Assembly: GCA_013204355.1 (NCBI GenBank)
Contig: JABMOA010000094.1
Span: 1 to 15,413 of the forward strand
Direction: 5' to 3'
Length of the DNA stretch: 15,413 bases
DNA from: Candidatus Woesearchaeota archaeon
GTDB taxonomy: Archaea > Nanobdellota > Nanobdellia > Woesearchaeales > GW2011-AR9
The notes below the pieces were generated by a model. The model searched no databases. It was not told the origin of the DNA and saw only the letters and a list, made by a program, of their open reading frames with translations. The translations under genes and the position numbers were made by a program. Positions 1 through 7,631 of this stretch are shown in pieces. Each line of letters begins with the position of its first letter. Positions within the stretch are counted from its first letter, which is position 1.

Positions 1-1032
1 AATAAATAATTTATTTTGTTCTAATTCTTTGTAATAATCTCCATAATCTTTCACAACCAAACGAGCAAGTTCTGATAGGAAGGACGTTTCAACCCCCAAT
101 ATTTTCCCATAACGTACAGCACGTCTAATTAATCTTCTTAAGATATATCCCTGATCTACATTACTTGGTGTGACTGCATTTTCGTCTCCAAGAATAAATA
201 CTGCTGCACGAACATGGTCTGCAATAATACGCATTTCTTTCACATAATCTTCATACTTCTTTTTACTCAAAGATTCTAATTTCTTAATGACGGGCTGGAA
301 CAATTCTGTTTCATAGGCAGATTGTTTTCCTTGAAGTACTGCGACTGCGCGTTCAAATCCCATTCCAGTGTCAATATTTTTTTGTTTTAATTCTGAAATA
401 GAACCATCTTTCTTTTTTTCAAGACACATAAAAACATCATTCCATATTTCTACCCACGTATCATCGTTAGCATCAAACTTCTTTGGCGCTGGTTTCATAC
501 CAGTCCAATAAAACATTTCTGAGGATGGTCCACATGGTCCAGTTTCTCCAGCTGACCAGAAATTATCTTTTGTAAGATAGGCTATACGATCTTCTGATAT
601 GCCAAGCGATTTCCATTTCTTTGCTGCTTCTGTATCCTTTGGAACTTGACCTTCTCCTTTGTAACAGGTGAATGCAAGCATATCTAATGGAAGTTTAAGG
701 ATTTTTGTAAGAAATTCAAAGCTCATATCAATCATTTCTTCTTTGAAGTAATCACCTAAAGACCAATTTCCAAGCATTTCAAAAAAAGTGTGATGGGTAT
801 TATCACCAATATTTTCAAAGTCTACAGTCCTTAAACATTTTTGAATATTTACAATCCGCTGACCTGAAGGATGTGATTGTCCCATTAAAAATGGAACTAA
901 TGGTTGCATACCTGCTGTATTAAATAAAACAGACGCATCATTTTGAGGTATCAAAGATGCAGAGTCTATCAAAACATGTCCTTTTGATTGGAAAAACTGG
1001 AAGTACAACTCTCTAAGTTTTTTTGGATGCAT
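1..1032 (-). CDS. alaS: Alanyl-tRNA synthetase, N-terminal part (runs off the left edge), bacterial/CPR-like type
   Basis: Charges tRNA-Ala with alanine in the cytosol. I translated the minus strand from the ATG at 1032-1030; it stays open for 344 codons to position 1, so the C-terminal part lies outside. Visible class II catalytic features: the FFQSKGH opening (residues 13-19), the motif 2 region with RTVDFENIGDN (68-78) and FFEMLGNWSLGDYF (83-96), GPCGP (165-169), and motif 3 GMGFER (223-228). A later segment reads GYILRRLIRRAVRYGK, typical of the tRNA-recognition helices. The protein starts directly at the catalytic domain and has FEMLGNWSLGDYF, as in bacterial and especially Patescibacteria enzymes. 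Archaeal AlaRS has an extra N-terminal segment and a different motif 2. A TATA box at 1054-1061 sits 26 nt from the ATG. Divergent from the aspartate kinase gene. Family assignment is very secure; donor lineage is inference. Confidence 0.96.
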   Translation of the reverse strand, partial: MHPKKLRELYFQFFQSKGHVLIDSASLIPQNDASVLFNTAGMQPLVPFLMGQSHPSGQRIVNIQKCLRTVDFENIGDNTHHTFFEMLGNWSLGDYFKEEMIDMSFEFLTKILKLPLDMLAFTCYKGEGQVPKDTEAAKKWKSLGISEDRIAYLTKDNFWSAGETGPCGPSSEMFYWTGMKPAPKKFDANDDTWVEIWNDVFMCLEKKKDGSISELKQKNIDTGMGFERAVAVLQGKQSAYETELFQPVIKKLESLSKKKYEDYVKEMRIIADHVRAAVFILGDENAVTPSNVDQGYILRRLIRRAVRYGKILGVETSFLSELARLVVKDYGDYYKELEQNKLFI

Positions 1033-1053
1033 TTTAGATTGGGAGTCAAGAGG

Positions 1054-1061
1054 TATATATA
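1054..1061 (-). promoter_or_regulatory. TATA box for alaS
   Basis: On the minus strand the sequence reads CCTTATATATACC, centred about 26 nt before the alaS ATG at 1032. This is the spacing expected for an archaeal leaderless transcript. The preceding AAAATCC could serve as the TFB-recognition element. Confidence 0.7.
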
Positions 1062-1190
1062 AGGATTTTGGAGAATACTATATAAACCAAATTATTAGAT
1101 TAAGAGATTATTCTAGATGACAGTTATTTTTACAACATCCATATTTCTTTTTACCATATTAAAAATGTAGTACTATTAATTAACACAACA

Positions 1191-1198
1191 TTTTTAAT
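1191..1198 (+). promoter_or_regulatory. Probable TATA-like box for the aspartate kinase gene
   Basis: ATTTTTAATC is centred about 27 nt upstream of the ATG at 1222. It is weaker than other boxes in the window. No comparable element stands 26 nt before the alternative ATG at 1213, so it favours the 1222 start. The 1033-1212 region between the two divergent genes otherwise shows nothing recognisable. Confidence 0.45.
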
Positions 1199-1221
1199 CA
1201 AACCATCTTTATATGAAAATT

Positions 1222-2571
1222 ATGGAAAATTATGTATCTAAATTTGGTGGCTCCTCGGTCCAAAACTTTGATGTTATAAAAAGAATTGTAGCAGATGATG
1301 CACGAAGAAAATATATTGTACTTTCTGCACCTGGAGATTCTGATCGTTCCAAAAGAATCACACAACAATTAATTGGTCTAGCTCAACAAAGATTAAATGG
1401 ACAATCCATAGATCAATGTAAAGATGCTATTGATTCTGTCGTTGCAAAATATGAAAATAGTTTCAAAATCAATTCTCCTCAAACTGGTGATAGGTTAACA
1501 GAAAGATTAAACCAAACAATCTCTGACCCAGAAGGATATATGGCTGCTGTTAAAGCATTTGGTGAAGAAGAAGCTGCACGGTTAGCAGCGCCATTACTTG
1601 ATGCAACGTTTGTTGATGCGAAAGAATTTATGTTAGTTACAGGACCTTTTGATCACGCAACGGTTCAACCAAAAGCTTACAATAGAATGAAAAGAGTCCT
1701 TTTAAGTCATTCAAAAGATAATCAACGTTATACACTTCCTGGGTTTTATGGTATTCATAATGATGGACTAATTGCAACATTTAGCTTTGGTGGATCTGAT
1801 CAAACAGGAGCAGAAGTTGCACGAGGTATTAACGCAGATTGCTATGAAAATTTCACTGATTCACCAATTCGTGCAGCTGATCCCAGAATAATTTCAGATG
1901 CGAAAATAATTGCTGAAATGACTAGAAATGAATTACGCGATTTATCTTATGGGGGGTTTAGCATATTTCATCCGCAAGCTGTAAAACCATTACATGACAC
2001 ATCCATCCCACTTCATGTAAGAAGTACCAAGGATTATCCACACAAAGGAACAATGGTTTTAGAGGAAAGAATTTCCGACCCTAAGAAACCAATCATTGGA
2101 ATTGCCTATCAACATGGATTTTGTGCATTCAGTGTAAGTAAAATTGGTTTGAACGATGAAATTGGCATATTAGCAAGAACTGCCAATGTATTTTATAATC
2201 CAAAAATAAAACGAAATATCCCTATTGAATTTCCAGCATCGGGAATAGATGATCTTTCCTTTGTTGCACGTCAAAATGTGTTTAACGATGGAAATTATCT
2301 CAGCAAAATTAAAACAGAATTATATGAAGCATCTGGTTCTAATGGATCTAAAGTTAAGTTCAGAGAAAATTTAAGTTGTCTTGTTGTTGCGGGAAAAGGT
2401 TTAGTGAGTAATGAATATGTTAGCGCCTATGCACAAATTGCCTTAGCCGATGCAGGCGTAAGAATTATCGCATCATCTAAAGGAGCTGAGAGAAGATGTT
2501 TACTATTTGCAGTTCCACAAGATCATGCAGAAAAGGCAGTTAAAGGATTGTATGAAAGATTTATTGCGTAG
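1222..2571 (+). CDS. lysC: Aspartate kinase (aspartokinase) with C-terminal ACT region
   Basis: Phosphorylates L-aspartate to 4-aspartyl phosphate, the committed first step toward lysine, threonine and methionine; cytosolic. Numbered from the ATG at 1222 (449 aa), the amino-acid kinase domain opens with SKFGGSSV (6-13), the standard KFGG(T/S)S nucleotide-site motif. Further marks are the YIVLSAPG strand-loop (31-38), FGGSDQTGAEVARG (189-202, matching the aspartokinase GGSD motif), the ADPRI segment (219-223) and IFHPQAVKP (248-256). From about residue 290 to the end there is ACT-type regulatory sequence, so feedback inhibition is likely. Length is normal for a monofunctional archaeal enzyme. 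An in-frame ATG at 1213 would add three residues; I prefer 1222 because of TATA spacing. Another lysine-pathway gene, lysA, lies 1.3 kb away on the opposite strand. The GEEEAARL segment (114-121) departs somewhat from the usual GE(R/L)xSA. Confidence 0.9.
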   Translation: MENYVSKFGGSSVQNFDVIKRIVADDARRKYIVLSAPGDSDRSKRITQQLIGLAQQRLNGQSIDQCKDAIDSVVAKYENSFKINSPQTGDRLTERLNQTISDPEGYMAAVKAFGEEEAARLAAPLLDATFVDAKEFMLVTGPFDHATVQPKAYNRMKRVLLSHSKDNQRYTLPGFYGIHNDGLIATFSFGGSDQTGAEVARGINADCYENFTDSPIRAADPRIISDAKIIAEMTRNELRDLSYGGFSIFHPQAVKPLHDTSIPLHVRSTKDYPHKGTMVLEERISDPKKPIIGIAYQHGFCAFSVSKIGLNDEIGILARTANVFYNPKIKRNIPIEFPASGIDDLSFVARQNVFNDGNYLSKIKTELYEASGSNGSKVKFRENLSCLVVAGKGLVSNEYVSAYAQIALADAGVRIIASSKGAERRCLLFAVPQDHAEKAVKGLYERFIA

Positions 2572-2712
2572 TGTTCATGTTATAATTTAATGAGATCTTT
2601 ATCGGTTACAAAATCACGTAGTTTTATTAATGACATCATTCCTAACAGTTTCAGTTGTAATAAACTAAAAAATCATAAAATTTTATATCCTAAATCTCAT
2701 TGTGCCCATACA
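2572..2712. other. Gap between convergent aspartate kinase and Fic genes
   Basis: AT-rich spacer with no convincing gene. A 60-codon plus-strand open frame begins at 2590, but it runs into the Fic gene on the opposite strand and has no promoter. The right end of the gap (2700-2712) holds one arm of the inverted repeat listed separately. Confidence 0.5.
2700..2712 (+). repeat. Left arm of a 13-bp perfect inverted repeat flanking the Fic gene
   Basis: TTGTGCCCATACA at 2700-2712 is the exact reverse complement of TGTATGGGCACAA at 3667-3679. It starts 13 nt outside the Fic stop codon. An 11-bp copy, TTGTGCCCATA, recurs at 2732-2742 inside the last codons of the gene. GC-containing words of this length are rare in such AT-rich sequence. 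Confidence 0.75.
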
Positions 2713-3660
2713 TTAATTATTTTTCTTCTTTTTGTGCCCATAACTTCTTACTTGGTCAATAATCAACCTTAACATTTTAGAAACATATTTTTTAAAATTT
2801 TCTTTATCAGCTTCTTCCAAAGTAAAATAATATTCTTCTCTCTTTTCAAAAGGAATAAAAAACATAGGATACCCATTTTTAATCAAAAGCCAATTCATAA
2901 TAGCACGAGCAGTTCTTCCATTACCATCTTCAAAGGGATGAACCCAGGTTAATTTCGCATGAATCATTGTTGCTAATTCAAAAGGATGTAATTTATTCTT
3001 GTTAGCACTATACCATTTATACATATTAAGCAAATGGTTCTTAACTGTTTCATGCTTTGGAGGAATATGTTTGGAACCAATTATTTCAACATTAAAAAAA
3101 CGAATTCTACCACTGTAAACAACATCAGTATTTTTTGTTAAAATCTCATTTACTTTTTCTAAAAGTTTATTGTTTAATCCTCCCTTGTAAGATTTTAAAA
3201 ATTCTAAACATTCTTTTCCATTAATAGCTTCATGATAATCAGATGCTCGTACGCCAGAGGGGATTACTTTATCCTTAAGAATAAGTGCAGTTTGTCGTAA
3301 AGTGAGACGATTTCCTTCAATAGCATTAGTATTATATGTAAATCTAATCACAAAATCTTCATAAAGTTTCTTTTTCAATCCTTCAGGAGTTTTCTTCAAC
3401 CACTCTTTATAACCTTCTTTCAAATCTTGGAGCGTTTCTGCATCTTCACTTAATAAATAGGAATAATCTGATTTTGTGAATCCTTCATTTTCTGCTCTTT
3501 TCTCAATTTGATGAGCATATTTCTTAACTTCTGCTTTTGTTGGCTTTTTATCACCAAGATAAACTCTAACTTTCTTCCATTTGTTAGTGCTAACTCTAAT
3601 GTTTTTAGTAATATAATGATATTCTTTATTTCCTCTTTTTATGATTTCAATATAGGTCAT
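2713..3660 (-). CDS. Fic-domain protein (class II, N-terminal inhibitory helix), predicted AMP-transferase
   Basis: Fic proteins usually transfer AMP (or another phosphate-containing group) from a nucleotide to a hydroxyl of a target protein; the target here is unknown. The core motif HPFEDGNGRTAR is intact at residues 241-252, including the catalytic His241 and the anion-binding GNGR loop. An inhibitory motif TNAIEG (111-116) precedes it, placing Glu115 as the auto-inhibitory glutamate of class II Fic proteins, so activity is probably restrained until relieved. Residues 1-40 form a strand-rich basic segment ending in VYLGDKKP, similar in style to the N-terminus of archaeal Fic proteins and some transposases. 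The C-terminus is lysine-rich. There is no partner antitoxin, signal peptide or membrane segment. A TATA box lies 27 nt before the ATG. The gene sits alone between aspartate kinase and lysA and is flanked by inverted repeats, which suggests acquisition as a cassette. Confidence 0.92.
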   Translation of the reverse strand: MTYIEIIKRGNKEYHYITKNIRVSTNKWKKVRVYLGDKKPTKAEVKKYAHQIEKRAENEGFTKSDYSYLLSEDAETLQDLKEGYKEWLKKTPEGLKKKLYEDFVIRFTYNTNAIEGNRLTLRQTALILKDKVIPSGVRASDYHEAINGKECLEFLKSYKGGLNNKLLEKVNEILTKNTDVVYSGRIRFFNVEIIGSKHIPPKHETVKNHLLNMYKWYSANKNKLHPFELATMIHAKLTWVHPFEDGNGRTARAIMNWLLIKNGYPMFFIPFEKREEYYFTLEEADKENFKKYVSKMLRLIIDQVRSYGHKKKKNN

Positions 3661-3666
3661 ATCATT

Positions 3667-3679
3667 TGTATGGGCACAA
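3667..3679 (-). repeat. Right arm of the 13-bp inverted repeat; overlaps the predicted Fic start site
   Basis: TGTATGGGCACAA on the plus strand mirrors 2700-2712 exactly. It falls between the Fic TATA box (3684-3691) and the Fic ATG (3660). It could therefore be an operator as well as a cassette end. Confidence 0.75.
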
Positions 3680-3683
3680 CACT

Positions 3684-3691
3684 ATTTAAAT
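3684..3691 (-). promoter_or_regulatory. TATA box for the Fic gene
   Basis: GATTTAAATAG on the minus strand, with its core centred 27 nt upstream of the ATG at 3660. It fits a leaderless mRNA. The remaining spacer to 3846 (3' of lysA) is AT-rich and shows no gene. Confidence 0.6.
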
Positions 3692-3846
3692 CTTTCGTCA
3701 AAATGTGCATTCATGAATCTGTAAGGTAAATTATTATATCAATAATTCTGATATTTTAAGAGATTCATTATTATTTTGCCCTCTGAGAACCATCAAGTGT
3801 TGAACAAGAGAAAACCACCAACCATGCACCTAAAACAAAATACTCT

Positions 3847-5064
3847 TTAACAAGATTCATCAACAATACTTTTAATCAATTCTTGATTACTTAATCGTTT
3901 CCGAACCAATTGATCCTTGCCATCAACCATTAAAACTTCTGCAGGCATTGCACGTAAATTATACACGCCACCCATTGAATAACAATAGGCACCTGCATTT
4001 TGAATTACTAAGAAATCTCCTTCTCTAATTTCGGGAAGTTCTCTATCAACTGCAAAACAATCGCCACTTTCACAGATGTTTCCAACAATATCATATTCTT
4101 TTAATGGACCTTCTGGGTTTGACAAATTTATGATGTGATGATATGCACCATAAAACATTGGACGAATCAGTTGTGGAAATCCTGAATTTGTGCCAATAAT
4201 TACTTTTCCAGGATTCTGTTTTATTTCTGTAACTTCCACAATTAAATTTCCAGATTCTGCAACAAGGTATTTTCCAGGTTCAAAGTACATTTCTAATTCT
4301 TTTCCGTAACTTTGACAAAACTCAGAAAAGATTGTTACCACTTCTTTTCCAAACAGATGATAGTCTAACCTCTTTTCATCTGGATGATAAGGCACTTTAA
4401 ACCCACCACCAAAATCTACGAAGCGTAAATCTGGAAAGCGTTTTGGTGTGATAAGATTCAAAATATTTTTCATACCTTGCATCATCTGCACTGTTTCAGG
4501 AATCCCAGAACCGGTATGTTCATGAATGCCAACTACTTTCAAATTATGGTGGTTACAGATATTTACAACATCATCAACTTTCTCAAGAAAAATACCAAAC
4601 TTTGAATTCTCGCCACCTGTTGCCACATTTTTATTTTCACCAGCAACAACATCCGGATTAAATCGTATACAAACCTCACTTCCAGGATAAGATTGTCCAT
4701 ACTTTTCTAACCGAGAAATACTTCCAATGTTAAACAGAACTCCTAACTTCTGCACTTCATGCATTTCTTCATTGGTAATTTTGTTTGCTGTGAAAAGAAT
4801 GCGTTCCTTTGTAAAACCTGCTTCCATTGCCATCAGAATGTCACCTGGGCTTACAGCATCAATATTCGCTCCTTCTTTTTCCAAAAGTTTAAGAATTGCT
4901 ATATTATAATTAGCTTTCATGGCGTAATAGATTTGCAATTTTTTCCAAGGGATAAAATTGTAGAGTTCGTGATACCGTTGCAGAATTAAATCTCCTTCAT
5001 ACACGTAAAGTGGAGTTCCATACTTTTCTGCAAGATTTTTCAGATTATTTTTATCAAAAACCAT
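3847..5064 (-). CDS. lysA: Diaminopimelate decarboxylase
   Basis: PLP-dependent enzyme that decarboxylates meso-diaminopimelate to L-lysine, the last step of the DAP lysine pathway. Its 405 aa match the usual length. Features: N-terminal AEKYGTPLYVYEG (12-24); the PLP-binding lysine Lys50 in YYAMKAN; EHTGSG (182-187); the phosphate-binding FGGGF (218-222); EPGKYLVAE (262-270); the active-site cysteine motif CESGD (331-335), with Cys331 donated across the dimer; and the C-terminal YSMGGVYNLR (362-371). All residues expected for LysA rather than arginine or ornithine decarboxylase are present. There is no other usable Met before residue 49, so the start is secure. I see no clear TATA box at 26 nt; an AAATAAAT element lies at 5080-5087, closer than usual. 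The first enzyme of the pathway, aspartate kinase, is nearby and convergent, separated by the Fic cassette. Confidence 0.95.
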   Translation of the reverse strand: MVFDKNNLKNLAEKYGTPLYVYEGDLILQRYHELYNFIPWKKLQIYYAMKANYNIAILKLLEKEGANIDAVSPGDILMAMEAGFTKERILFTANKITNEEMHEVQKLGVLFNIGSISRLEKYGQSYPGSEVCIRFNPDVVAGENKNVATGGENSKFGIFLEKVDDVVNICNHHNLKVVGIHEHTGSGIPETVQMMQGMKNILNLITPKRFPDLRFVDFGGGFKVPYHPDEKRLDYHLFGKEVVTIFSEFCQSYGKELEMYFEPGKYLVAESGNLIVEVTEIKQNPGKVIIGTNSGFPQLIRPMFYGAYHHIINLSNPEGPLKEYDIVGNICESGDCFAVDRELPEIREGDFLVIQNAGAYCYSMGGVYNLRAMPAEVLMVDGKDQLVRKRLSNQELIKSIVDESC

Positions 5065-5177
5065 TGTATTTAAACCCAGATTTATTTCTTCTGAATATCA
5101 ATTTCATATGAAACTTTAAAATGCTATAAAAAACTTCGTGTTTTGAGTATAATCATCACAAAATTAACACCATACAC

Positions 5178-6095
5178 TTATTTGAAATTTATCAAAGCTT
5201 CTATTGATTGCTGAAATGTTGGCCGTTTGATAGCACCAACCTTTTGTTGTAAGATTTCTCTAATTTTTGCTAATTGTGCTGATTTTATTTGCTTTATCCG
5301 ATTACCATACCACACATCATATTCTTGAAGTGAAAAAAAAGAATTTATAGTTTCATCAACCAATGCCTTAGATATCTGAGAAACACCTAAAATCATAATA
5401 GGATTAAACCTTCCAACAACAGGTAATACTGCCTTTGACTCTGCAGAATGATCGCGATACGCAAAACGAAGTTCTTGATCTTTGGGAAACCCACACCCAT
5501 TTTCTAAATAATACATTGGAGTCCCCAAAGGTTTACCCACACTTTCAGGATGCAATAAATTAGCATTTTGATCAAATGTATAAAAATGGGAATCGTGTGT
5601 CCAAATTGCATATGCAACATCATCTGATTTCTCATGACATTTTAATAAAAATGCTTTCATCATGAGATCTTCAAAATCTACTTTTTTAATAAGGGATGAG
5701 GATATATTAGCTTTATGATTTATATCTAATGTTTCATTTTCTGCACGTTCTTCTTGTTTTTGTACCACCAGGGAATAATCTTGTAATTTTTTTTGATGAT
5801 GTCCCAAAATATTTACTAATGTTTCTTCCCTTAAGGTTCCTGATCGTTCAATTTTTCCTGAATCTTCAATATGCAATAAATGTGTTAAACCCTGTAACTG
5901 AAAAACTGCTAAATCATAGTCTTTTTCTAATAGACCCTCTCTATAACCAGGATAATCTTTATATCCTAAAAAATAGGGAATATCTCCCAAAGTAATGCCA
6001 GGATCTGTAGGAAGTTCTGGTAGTAGAATTCTATTATGAGATTGATTAGTAATGTACGTCCCTGTATTTGTTTTGTAAACTAAAACATGAGTCAT
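5178..6095 (-). CDS. Unrecognised 305-aa cytosolic protein with a weak Cache-like pattern
   Basis: I do not recognise this protein. The frame is open to an ATG at 6128, but I place the start at the ATG at 6095 (MTHVLVYK): the TATA box at 6117-6125 is centred 26 nt upstream of it, and the longer form would have its start codon upstream of that box. It has no signal peptide or membrane helix. Three parts are visible: an N-terminal part (1-110) with several short hydrophobic strands; a charged linker (about 112-140); and a globular part (about 155-240) with the order AIWTHDSHFYTFD, LLHPESVGKPLGTP, then VLPVVGRFNPIMILGVS. This order recalls the strand layout of Cache/PAS-like sensor domains, a weak resemblance only. 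A helical tail (about 255-290) is rich in Gln, Lys and Ile and could be a coiled coil. Start and coding status are well supported; function is unknown. Confidence 0.75.
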   Translation of the reverse strand: MTHVLVYKTNTGTYITNQSHNRILLPELPTDPGITLGDIPYFLGYKDYPGYREGLLEKDYDLAVFQLQGLTHLLHIEDSGKIERSGTLREETLVNILGHHQKKLQDYSLVVQKQEERAENETLDINHKANISSSLIKKVDFEDLMMKAFLLKCHEKSDDVAYAIWTHDSHFYTFDQNANLLHPESVGKPLGTPMYYLENGCGFPKDQELRFAYRDHSAESKAVLPVVGRFNPIMILGVSQISKALVDETINSFFSLQEYDVWYGNRIKQIKSAQLAKIREILQQKVGAIKRPTFQQSIEALINFK

Positions 6096-6116
6096 AAATA
6101 TGGGAGTAAAGAATGA

Positions 6117-6125
6117 GTTTATAAC
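6117..6125 (-). promoter_or_regulatory. TATA box deciding the start of the 305-aa gene
   Basis: GGTTATAAACTC on the minus strand is centred 26 nt before the ATG at 6095 and lies just inside the longer open frame that begins at 6128. It supports the shorter protein. Confidence 0.6.
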
Positions 6126-6183
6126 CATTTATGTAATTGAAAAGAATGATAATCCCATGATAATCAAATTAACAAATATAAAA

Positions 6184-7626
6184 TCAAAATCCTAACCTAC
6201 CCAAAATCACATCAACATCAAACTTCTCCAAATCTTTATATTCCTGTCCAACACCAAGATATAAGATTGGCTTTTTAATTGTATAAGAAATGCTTAATGG
6301 AGCACCACCTTTCTCATCAACATCTACTTTTGTGAGAATTGCACCATCCATTTGAACCAATTCATTGAAGTTCCGTGCCTGTTCAATACAATCGTTTCCT
6401 GTAATGGATTCACCTACAAAGATTTTCATGTCTGGTTTAGTCACACGAATAATTTTTTCTAATTCTGCCATTAAATTTGTATTTGAATGTAATCTTCCAG
6501 CGGTGTCAATCATCACAACATCAATTTTGTTTTTTTCTGCATATTTAATTGCATCAAAGGCGACTGCTGCCGCATCTGATCCGTAATCGTGTTTAATAAT
6601 TTTTACACCTAATTTGTTTGCGTGTTCTTCCAGTTGATCTATTGCTGCTGCTCTGAATGTATCACAGGCTGCAAGAACAACACTGAGATTTTGAGATTGT
6701 AATAAATGTGTTAATTTTGCAATGGATGTTGTTTTTCCAACTCCATTAATACCAAAGAATGCAATAATGAATGGACCTTTTTTTGATTTTATTTGATCCA
6801 ATAAATCAACGGATTCAATTGTAAGAATTTCTTTCATCGTACGTTTTAAGGTTTCTTGAATCTTACCTTCAACATCACGTGGAAGAGGTTTGTTTACTAA
6901 TTCTTCTTTCAAATCTTCTTTGATTTTTTCAATCACTTCAACTGACACATTGTTTTCTAGAAGTACAATTTCTAAATTCCAGAAAAGGTCTTCATATTTC
7001 TCTTCAGAGATTGTTTTTGTGGTGATAGATTTTTTGATTCGTGAAAAGAATCCTGATTCTTCTTTTACTGGTTCCTCTTTATGTTCAGATTCTTTAGAAG
7101 TTTCTTTAATAATTTCTTCTTTTTTTGGTTCTTCAGATTTAGTTTCTTTTATAATTTCAGGTTCTTTAACTTCCTCAATAATCTTTTTTTCAGTTAATTC
7201 TTCTGTTTCATCAGGTGCTGCAAATTTATCTTTTAATTTTGCAAAGAATCCTTTTTCTTTCACTTCTTTAACTTCTTCAACTTTAACTTCTAGAGGTTTT
7301 TCAATAATTTCTTCAGTTAATTTTTCTTCTTTTTTTGTAACAGGTTTTCCTTCAACCTTTGGTTCTTCTTTTATAATTTCTTTCTCAATAGGTTTCTTAT
7401 CTTGAATAACTTTTTCTTTTTTCTCAACCTTATCTTTTTTAGGTTTCTCTTTGACTTCTTTTTTTTCCTTAACAGGTTCTACAACTTCCGTAGCCTTAGG
7501 CGAGGAGCTAGCAACTTCGTTGCTTTGCTCTTCTACTTCAATCTCTTTAACTTCAGCAACTTCCTCAGCTTCACTAGAAAAAATGGATAAGGCGCTTTTC
7601 AGCTTGTCTTTGAGTTTACCAAACAT
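6184..7626 (-). CDS. ftsY: Signal recognition particle receptor FtsY with a long charged N-terminal region
   Basis: SRP-receptor GTPase that docks SRP-ribosome complexes at the cytoplasmic membrane. The NG domain fills roughly residues 205-480: an N-domain helical bundle, the P-loop GINGVGKTT (292-300), DTFRAAAIDQL (322-332), DTAGR (374-378), TKVD (432-435), the GGA loop (440-442) and the closing LYLGVGQ...DLEKFD. The first 200 residues are Lys/Glu-rich low-complexity sequence, much longer than in many archaeal FtsY proteins. It is interrupted by three similar amphipathic segments: MFGKLKDKLKSAL (1-13), GFFAKLKDKFA (126-136) and GFFSRIKKSI (192-201). Helices of this kind are the known lipid-binding signal of FtsY. 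The gene is last in a three-gene unit, 5 nt after pfdA, and is probably cotranscribed from the box at 8263-8271. Confidence 0.96.
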   Translation of the reverse strand: MFGKLKDKLKSALSIFSSEAEEVAEVKEIEVEEQSNEVASSSPKATEVVEPVKEKKEVKEKPKKDKVEKKEKVIQDKKPIEKEIIKEEPKVEGKPVTKKEEKLTEEIIEKPLEVKVEEVKEVKEKGFFAKLKDKFAAPDETEELTEKKIIEEVKEPEIIKETKSEEPKKEEIIKETSKESEHKEEPVKEESGFFSRIKKSITTKTISEEKYEDLFWNLEIVLLENNVSVEVIEKIKEDLKEELVNKPLPRDVEGKIQETLKRTMKEILTIESVDLLDQIKSKKGPFIIAFFGINGVGKTTSIAKLTHLLQSQNLSVVLAACDTFRAAAIDQLEEHANKLGVKIIKHDYGSDAAAVAFDAIKYAEKNKIDVVMIDTAGRLHSNTNLMAELEKIIRVTKPDMKIFVGESITGNDCIEQARNFNELVQMDGAILTKVDVDEKGGAPLSISYTIKKPILYLGVGQEYKDLEKFDVDVILGRLGF

Positions 7627-7631
7627 GTTAT

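Noticed and set aside
2590..2772. 60-codon plus-strand open frame after aspartate kinase
   Set aside because: No promoter or family resemblance, and its end runs antisense into the Fic gene.
2700..3679. Fic locus as a classical insertion sequence
   Set aside because: There are inverted repeats but no transposase, and no target-site duplication is visible next to the 13-bp arms, so only a cassette hypothesis is kept.
6890..7405. 171-codon plus-strand open frame
   Set aside because: Ser/Phe-rich low-complexity shadow of the Lys/Glu-rich FtsY N-terminus, which is a clear gene on the other strand.
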